A DNA stretch of 64,000 nt from Shewanella sp. OMA3-2 (GTDB lineage: Bacteria > Pseudomonadota > Gammaproteobacteria > Enterobacterales > Shewanellaceae): NCBI RefSeq assembly GCF_021513195.1, contig NZ_CP090974.1, forward strand, positions 1,314,001 through 1,378,000, read 5' to 3'. The stretch's first letter is position 1, and every line of letters begins with the position of its first letter. A program made the translations under genes and the position numbers. Below, piece after piece: positions 58,716-64,000 of this stretch. Under the pieces are notes generated by a model. The model was not told where the DNA came from, made no database searches, and was given only the letters and a program-made list of their open reading frames with translations.

Positions 58716-60062
58716 TTACAACGGTTTTTTGACATCAATGGCTTGATGAACAGAAAATAATGCCTGTACATTGACCTTGGCTTTAATTTTAGCAGCCAAC
58801 AAATAAATGCCAGCCAATTTACGGTGTATAAAAATAGCATCCATTGGTGGTGTGTGCCATTCATCTTGTTGGGTGCTCATTACTTTAGCTGCATCGGTAA
58901 TTTTTTTTGCTAATTGGCTTTGGGCAAAATCATATTCGCCATTGCATCTTAACGGTTCGCACGCCTGATGAAAAATATCGACAATAAGTGCTTGTTGCTC
59001 AGCTGAAATGTTGTCTTGGAAGAAACCGATTTGTGATGCTGCGGTGGTGATTAATTCTAAATCACTGGTCATGGCGCCCTGCATCAGTAATTTATAACCC
59101 TCTGATAAGGCGTTTGATATTGGTCGGGTGGCACCAAAATCAAGTAATATTATGCAGTCTGTGTCTGCTTGATACTGAAAATTACCAAAATTAGCATCGG
59201 TTTGAATAAGCTTAAAGGTAAATAACTCATCAAGAAATAACTGCAATAATCTGCTGGCCACACTGTCCCGTGTGTGTTGATCTAACGAGGCGATAGATTC
59301 TATAGGTAGGCCTTCAATAAACTCCATACATAAAATACTATCGTTGCTCAGTGCGGGATAAATTTTTGGCACAATAAAATAGTTTTGGTGTTTAACCCAT
59401 TGCTGATATTGCGTTAACAAGGCTGCTTCGTGAAGGTAATCTGCTTCATGATGTAGTTGCTGTTTAGCGTGCGACAGTAGCTCGTCAAGTTTGACGTTGT
59501 TTGGCACTAAGCCTGACATTTTTAATAATGAAGCCACATTATCAATGTCGCTATCAATGCTGTCTTTAATACCAGGATATTGAATTTTTACCGCCAGCTT
59601 TTCTCCTGTGGCTAGATAAGCAAGATGAACTTGGCCGATTGATGCTGCCGCAAAAGGGCGTAATTCAAATTGACCAAAAGCATCTAGCCAATTCTCTCCC
59701 CAGTGGGATTTTAATACGCCGAGAAGCTGTTTATGGGGCATGTAATTGGCGTCAGAACGTAACTTGGCCAGCACGTCAGTTAACTCGGACGGCAGTAGTT
59801 CACCCGCATCCATTGACAGCATTTGGCCCACTTTCATGGCCGCGCCACGTAATTGGGCAAGTTTATCTGCAATATGACCAATATTAGTTGGGGTCATAAT
59901 CAGTTTTTTCAGCTGCGGCGATTGGCCCTGGCTGTACTGTTTAACCCCTTCTTTAATCATGTTGCCAGCTAACCGGGTGGCTAACCCTCCAAATGCTGAA
60001 AAACGTGCGACTCTGCTGCTTGGCACTTTAGTGGCTTTTTGAGTATCAGATGGCTTGTTCAT
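58716..60062 (-). CDS. AarF/UbiB/ABC1-family atypical kinase
   Basis: A 448-residue protein of the ABC1/UbiB kinase-like family. The KxGQ motif MKVGQMLSMD near 80, the Ala-rich loop FAAASIGQVHLA near 140, AVKIQYPG near 160, a nucleotide-binding DANFGNFQY near 295 and LLDFGATR near 312 are all present. Family members support ubiquinone synthesis or lipid homeostasis with ATPase or kinase-like activity. No C-terminal membrane helices as in UbiB are evident, so it resembles COQ8/ABC1-like proteins rather than UbiB itself. ATG 60062 is the start; codons upstream are non-canonical. Confidence 0.88.
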   Translation of the reverse strand: MNKPSDTQKATKVPSSRVARFSAFGGLATRLAGNMIKEGVKQYSQGQSPQLKKLIMTPTNIGHIADKLAQLRGAAMKVGQMLSMDAGELLPSELTDVLAKLRSDANYMPHKQLLGVLKSHWGENWLDAFGQFELRPFAAASIGQVHLAYLATGEKLAVKIQYPGIKDSIDSDIDNVASLLKMSGLVPNNVKLDELLSHAKQQLHHEADYLHEAALLTQYQQWVKHQNYFIVPKIYPALSNDSILCMEFIEGLPIESIASLDQHTRDSVASRLLQLFLDELFTFKLIQTDANFGNFQYQADTDCIILLDFGATRPISNALSEGYKLLMQGAMTSDLELITTAASQIGFFQDNISAEQQALIVDIFHQACEPLRCNGEYDFAQSQLAKKITDAAKVMSTQQDEWHTPPMDAIFIHRKLAGIYLLAAKIKAKVNVQALFSVHQAIDVKKPL

Positions 60063-60128
60063 ATTAGGCTTAAATCGACGACCAGTAATCAAAGATAATT
60101 AAATGATACGTCAATAAAGTGGTTAAGA

Positions 60129-60671
60129 TCATTTAATCAATTTTAATAAAGCTCTAAATCTATCGCCTTCAGCTTGATGTTGTAATTCAAACAGTAATGA
60201 CTCTACATTGGTTAGCTGCGCACCCAGATTAAGCATCATTTGAATACCCAGCACTTTGTTATCCGTTGAGCGTGAAGACATTGCATCGGCGACAACATGG
60301 ACATCAAAGTCATTTAGCAGTAAATCTTTGCAAGTTTGATAAACACAAACATGGGCTTCAATACCGCATAAAATAACCTGTTTACGGCCTGTTTGGGTAA
60401 GTAAAGTTTGTACTTGTTTTGATTGCCAGCCACTGAAATGTTGCTTTGCAATAGGTTGGCATAGGGGAGATAACAATTCAGCTAATTCCGGTGAGGTAGT
60501 GCCGAGTTTATCGGGTAGTTGTTCTAACCAAATAATAGGCATATCAAAAAGAATAGTGCCTTTAATTAATGTGCTTAAGCGATGATGTAATAGTTCCGAG
60601 TCTTGCATCACTTGCGCAAGTTTTCCTTGAACATCAACGACCATGAGTACGCAATCAGTTGGATTTATCAT
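60129..60671 (-). CDS. Isochorismatase-fold cysteine hydrolase
   Basis: A 180-residue protein of the isochorismatase-like family. The probable catalytic triad is Asp13 in MVVDVQ, a Lys near 75-85 in PIAKQHFSGW or SKQV, and Cys108 in GIEAHVCVYQT, with the preceding cis-peptide. It lacks a signal peptide. Close relatives are YcaC-like hydrolases of unknown substrate. It lies 67 bp upstream of the AarF-like gene on the same strand and may be cotranscribed. Confidence 0.88.
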   Translation of the reverse strand: MINPTDCVLMVVDVQGKLAQVMQDSELLHHRLSTLIKGTILFDMPIIWLEQLPDKLGTTSPELAELLSPLCQPIAKQHFSGWQSKQVQTLLTQTGRKQVILCGIEAHVCVYQTCKDLLLNDFDVHVVADAMSSRSTDNKVLGIQMMLNLGAQLTNVESLLFELQHQAEGDRFRALLKLIK

Positions 60672-60825
60672 AATTTAGCCCAATTAAGTGTAAGTGATAA
60701 GAGTAAGATAACGATAAGATAGGTACCTAAGCACGATATTTTATTATGATAGTAGATTGTTTTTTACACCAGTTTCCAATAGGGCCTTAGTCTATAGTGG
60801 TTGAAATATTAAAGGATGTGAATCT

Positions 60826-61842
60826 ATGAGCAAAAGGATTGTAGTGTGCGCCGACGGTACCTGGAATCGGCCTGAGCTTGATGTTGAACAAGATCATGCC
60901 ACTAATGTGCTTAAATTTTCCCGTGCCATTGACCCGATAGCCAGTGACGGCAAGCCACAACAGGTATTTTATGATTGGGGCATTGGCTCTTACCATGACG
61001 TGTTAATTGGCGGCGCTACTGGCCGAGGGTTACATAAAAACATTGTCGATGGTTATCGGTATATTGTCCAAAACTACTCTCCAGGAGATGAGATTTGGTT
61101 ATTTGGTTTTAGTCGTGGTGCTTACACGGTTCGCTGTTTATCGGGGTTGATCAATAATTGCGGCATAATCAAACGGCCAGATGCTAAGTATATTCAAAAA
61201 GCGTTTGATCATTATAAAACCCAAGATGATAAATATGCGCCAGACGGTATTAAGTCTGTCGAGTTTAGACATCAGTATTCTTACCCAACACGTGATGTCG
61301 CTTTTGTGGGAGTTTGGGATACTGTTGGTGCTATGGGGATCCCTTTTTCATTTTTGGGGCTCTTTGAAGATAAAGATGAATTTTATGACACCAAAATTGG
61401 TGGCAATGTCAAAGTGGCTCGACATGCATTAGCAATCGATGAACATCGAGAAGATTTTACCCCAACGATTTGGTCATCAAAGGACAGTGTTGATATTGAG
61501 CAGGTTTGGTTTGCGGGGGCGCACAGTAATGTGGGGGGCAGTTATCCTGCCGATGACGATGGCACTCGACTATCAGATATTCCATTGCAATGGATGATGC
61601 AACAAGCACAGCAAAATGGGCTGAGTATTGAAAATCATTTACTCAATGGTGTCGTGCTTAACCCGCTGGCCAAGTTGGTTAATTCCAGACGCAAGTTTTA
61701 TCGATTAAAGACAAAAGCATTGCGGGTGATTCAAGGTGTTGGTGCAACACAAATTCATCCATCAGTTAAGGAGCGCTGGCAACAAGATGACAGTTATCGT
61801 CCTGAAAACCTGCTTGAATATGCCAAGTTGCATGCTTGGTAA
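60826..61842 (+). CDS. DUF2235 alpha/beta hydrolase
   Basis: A 338-residue cytoplasmic protein of the DUF2235 family. The start, KRIVVCADGTWNRPE, is the family's phosphate-binding-like N-terminus. The nucleophile elbow is GFSRGAYTVR near 92-101 (Ser94), followed by GVWDTVGAMGIP near 164 and WFAGAHSNVGGSY near 226. Some DUF2235 proteins are type VI secretion phospholipase effectors (Tle1 group), but no VgrG, PAAR or immunity gene adjoins this one, so a housekeeping role is as likely. AAGGATG lies before the ATG. It is divergent from the isochorismatase-like gene. Confidence 0.9.
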   Translation: MSKRIVVCADGTWNRPELDVEQDHATNVLKFSRAIDPIASDGKPQQVFYDWGIGSYHDVLIGGATGRGLHKNIVDGYRYIVQNYSPGDEIWLFGFSRGAYTVRCLSGLINNCGIIKRPDAKYIQKAFDHYKTQDDKYAPDGIKSVEFRHQYSYPTRDVAFVGVWDTVGAMGIPFSFLGLFEDKDEFYDTKIGGNVKVARHALAIDEHREDFTPTIWSSKDSVDIEQVWFAGAHSNVGGSYPADDDGTRLSDIPLQWMMQQAQQNGLSIENHLLNGVVLNPLAKLVNSRRKFYRLKTKALRVIQGVGATQIHPSVKERWQQDDSYRPENLLEYAKLHAW

Positions 61843-61850
61843 TAAAGCTT

Positions 61851-61902
61851 AATAACTATGATTAATAACTGTGATTAATAACTGTGATTAATAACCATCA
61901 AT
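61851..61902. repeat. Short 13-bp tandem repeat
   Basis: Four successive copies of AATAACTGTGATT with increasing divergence, between the DUF2235 and BtuF-like genes. Confidence 0.7.
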
Positions 61903-61979
61903 ACTAATAACGATGACTAGCCACTGTCGCCTAAGCAAAATTAATTAACAATGAGCATTTCACTGGAAAGGACACACGT

Positions 61980-62891
61980 TTGCCAAACTTTATACTTAAT
62001 CGCTTTTTTTCGTTCACTATGATTGCAGCAGCCTTAGTGACCGTATCATTTACTACGCTTGTACAAACAGCGGAGGCAGATACTCAAGCTAATGCTCAAA
62101 TAAATGCCCACGCTACTAGTGCAAAACGTATTGTAGCTTTGTCTCCCCACGGCGTTGAAATGCTGTATGCCATAGGTGCTGGTGACAGAATTGTTGCGAC
62201 GACAGATTATGCCGACTACCCTGAATCAGCAAAGTTTATCCCGCGTATTGGTGGCTATTATGGTATTCAAATAGAGCGAATTATTGAGCTTAATCCTGAT
62301 TTGGTGGTCGTTTGGGCAAGTGGTAATAAACTAGAGGATATTAATCAAATTAAGCAGCTGGGTTTTACAGTGTTTAATAGTGATCCTAAATCTTTAGATG
62401 ATGTAGCGACAGAGATTGAGCAATTAGGGCTAGTCACTGGTCAAACACAACAAGCTCAACAAGTGGCAGCTGATTACCGCCAGCAGTTAGCTGACATTCG
62501 TCAACAACATAAACTTAAAACTGAGGTTAAGGTTTTTTATCAGTTGTGGTCGACTCCGTTAATGACAGTGTCTAAGGGAAGTTGGATTCAACATATTATT
62601 GAGGCATGTAATGGGACCAATGTATTTTATAATGCTGCCAGTGAGTATCCGCAAATTAGTATTGAGAATGTATTATTAACCGATGCTGAAGTGATTTTAC
62701 AAAGCCTGGATGAAGGAAATGTCATGGGGGTCAATTGGTCACAGTGGCCAGAATTACCAGCGGTTAAAAACAAGCATATTTATCAATTGGATGCTGATGT
62801 TTTACATCGGGCATCACCGCGAGCGATTGAAGGTGTTAAGTTGGTATGTGACACCTTAGATAAGGCACGTAACCTTTTAGCTCATGACTGA
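61980..62891 (+). CDS. btuF: BtuF-like cobalamin/haem ABC transporter binding protein
   Basis: A 303-residue periplasmic binding protein with signal peptide (1-34) and the helical-backbone metal receptor fold: KRIVALSPHGVEMLYAIGAGDRIVATTDYADYP near 50-82 (quoted in part), ERIIELNPDLVVVWASG near 99, GSWIQHIIEACNGTNVF near 200. This best fits BtuF, which delivers vitamin B12 to BtuCD, though haem or siderophore binders share the fold. It starts at TTG 61980, supported by GGAAAGGA eight bases upstream. No permease or ATPase gene is adjacent, so it must work with components elsewhere. Confidence 0.8.
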   Translation: MPNFILNRFFSFTMIAAALVTVSFTTLVQTAEADTQANAQINAHATSAKRIVALSPHGVEMLYAIGAGDRIVATTDYADYPESAKFIPRIGGYYGIQIERIIELNPDLVVVWASGNKLEDINQIKQLGFTVFNSDPKSLDDVATEIEQLGLVTGQTQQAQQVAADYRQQLADIRQQHKLKTEVKVFYQLWSTPLMTVSKGSWIQHIIEACNGTNVFYNAASEYPQISIENVLLTDAEVILQSLDEGNVMGVNWSQWPELPAVKNKHIYQLDADVLHRASPRAIEGVKLVCDTLDKARNLLAHD

Positions 62892-62928
62892 TTTTATCAG
62901 TCTATCAATCATGTTGTGTTAGCATTAG

Positions 62929-62961
62929 AAAACAAGAGCTGCGTTTGCAGCCCTTGTTTTT
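62929..62961 (+). terminator. Terminator after the BtuF-like gene
   Basis: A 14-bp stem with a single A-C mismatch (62929-62942 with 62947-62960), loop GTTT, and Ts. Confidence 0.85.
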
Positions 62962-63015
62962 ATTGCATTTGAAGTGTGACGGTATTTTTTATTAATCTTT
63001 TACATTCAAACTCAC

Positions 63016-63060
63016 GTTAACATTGAGCGATTAATATCTCAGGTTAACATTGAGCGATTA
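63016..63060. repeat. 18-bp direct repeat reaching the stop codon of the last gene
   Basis: GTTAACATTGAGCGATTA occurs at 63016-63033 and again at 63043-63060. The second copy includes the stop codon (TTA on the plus strand) of the minus-strand gene. Confidence 0.8.
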
Positions 63061-64000
63061 TAAATATTCAACCTCCAGCGAAATAAGCATGGCATCGTTA
63101 TCCTCAGTGGTGAACTCAGCTCTAATCTCATAATCATTGTTGGTCACTGTCATTTTTTCTAACCAGAATGTCGCACTGCTTGCATACTTGTCCATCATGG
63201 CTTGTTTGGTTTCAGGTATATTCATTTGCTTTAAAAAATGCATAAAGTCTTCATCCGACTCAACCGGATAATTAATACTTTCTGATAATTTTACCTGCTT
63301 GATCATATTGTCTACGTGTTTTACCTGGATGTGTTTAGATAACACTTCCCAGCTGCCATCATCTGAGTAATTGATCACGTTAGGTACATAGTGAGTCACT
63401 AAGTCTTGTATTTTTAATGGTTTAGGTTTAGATACTGGGACAAGTAAATTATTTAACAAGTTGCTATCAATATCAGAATACTGAATTTGATTTTCATCTC
63501 TATCGTACTGGCGCGAATAAAAGGTGAAGCCACTTAACAGCAAATCTGGTTCATTACCGTTGTATGAGGAAAACTCTGAGAAATCTAACTTCAATAAATT
63601 GTTTTGGTTTGAAACAGTATACTCTGCCTTCGATTTCTGCTTCAGATAATTGAGCTTTGCACGGACATTAGGCACATCGTCTCGGAAACCGGCTTTATCA
63701 TCAATCAGCCAATTATTATCAAAGTCTTCATTATATAAAATAAAATTCTTACCAGTGTAATTAAGCAATGAATGTTCTTTATAAGTAATTTTTTGTACTT
63801 TGTCATTTTCAATAATAAGCCATAAATCACGGCCATATAACCATGCTGTGGTATCTTCGCTAAGAGTAAACACAGCACTTGCTGGTCCAAGAATATTCAG
63901 TACATATTCAGTTGAGTTATTAATGTTAATGCCATAAGCGCCCGATAAGGTTATATTTGTTGAAATCTTACCCGCTTTATTTGCTTTGGCGGCAAGTTTT
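63058..64000 (-). CDS. Unknown protein, 5' end beyond the window
   Basis: The minus-strand frame is open from the window edge (first full codon at 63999) to TAA at 63058, at least 314 residues. The GTG at 63873 is internal, since the frame continues upstream as IRNN-free sequence such as YVLNILGPASAVFTLSED. The visible part is rich in Asn, Asp and aromatic residues, has several short beta-like segments and few cysteines, which suits an exported or surface protein. No motif was recognised, and the missing N-terminus prevents a search for a signal peptide. Confidence 0.7.
   Translation of the reverse strand, partial: KLAAKANKAGKISTNITLSGAYGININNSTEYVLNILGPASAVFTLSEDTTAWLYGRDLWLIIENDKVQKITYKEHSLLNYTGKNFILYNEDFDNNWLIDDKAGFRDDVPNVRAKLNYLKQKSKAEYTVSNQNNLLKLDFSEFSSYNGNEPDLLLSGFTFYSRQYDRDENQIQYSDIDSNLLNNLLVPVSKPKPLKIQDLVTHYVPNVINYSDDGSWEVLSKHIQVKHVDNMIKQVKLSESINYPVESDEDFMHFLKQMNIPETKQAMMDKYASSATFWLEKMTVTNNDYEIRAEFTTEDNDAMLISLEVEYL

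Noticed and set aside
60826..61842. DUF2235 protein as a type VI secretion effector
   Set aside because: No VgrG, PAAR, Hcp, chaperone or immunity gene is nearby, so the family alone does not justify it.

Overview
The window looks like a chromosomal segment of a Shewanella species (Gammaproteobacteria, Alteromonadales). The 16S and 23S sequences, a ClpB co-linear with that of E. coli at 857 residues, the CrbS/CrbR pair, a SFB/SLB-type class B1 metallo-beta-lactamase and a complete sialic acid regulon all point this way. The moderately AT-rich sequence and the beta-lactamase type suggest a cold-water member related to S. frigidimarina or S. livingstonensis. This is inference from remembered family relationships, not a search.

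Layout. 1-4464: housekeeping genes (3' end of rluD, pgeF, clpB with a textbook sigma-32 promoter, a DUF4124 protein). 4900-11585: one rRNA operon with P1 and P2 promoters and boxA, 16S, a spacer without tRNA, 23S and 5S, then an unusual tandem array of degenerate 5S 3' ends each followed by a terminator, and a separately promoted tRNA-Trp. 11827-25804: an HEXXH protein, a secreted PHB-depolymerase-like esterase, a TonB receptor, CrbR and CrbS (acetate switch), an MFS porter, an HSL-type esterase, 3-hydroxybutyrate dehydrogenase and 3-oxoacid CoA-transferase. Together these read as a candidate (poly)hydroxybutyrate utilisation region. 25814-27299: an IS630-family element with a divergent HTH passenger gene. 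27302-33949: repeats and gene debris, two small unknown genes, a PAS-GGDEF-EAL protein, and a 5'-truncated histidine kinase lying directly against it.

33950-52501 is a sialic acid scavenging regulon: DUF4862-like protein, nagA, nanA, nagB, nanK, nanE, a kelch-sodium-symporter fusion, nanR, an alpha/beta hydrolase, a multidomain secreted sialidase, nanM and a TonB receptor. Seven copies of a box resembling the E. coli NanR operator (TGGTATAACAGGTATA) precede nearly every transcription unit. The implied route is: sialidase releases sialic acid, the TonB receptor imports it across the outer membrane, NanM and the kelch domain equilibrate anomers, the symporter takes it in, and NanA, NanK, NanE, NagA and NagB convert it to fructose-6-phosphate.

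52792-64000 holds a decayed gene, a pair of GYF_2-domain paralogues (one with seven 10-residue repeats and an Arg-rich tail), a long RluA-type pseudouridine synthase, a VOC protein, a class B1 metallo-beta-lactamase, an AarF/UbiB-like kinase, an isochorismatase-fold hydrolase, a DUF2235 hydrolase, a BtuF-like binding protein and a partial unknown gene.

Four otherwise well-preserved genes (bdhA, scoB, nagB, the beta-lactamase) each carry exactly one missing base, at least three of them in a mononucleotide run. Either the sequence has homopolymer errors or these genes are truly broken; this should be settled before drawing metabolic conclusions.
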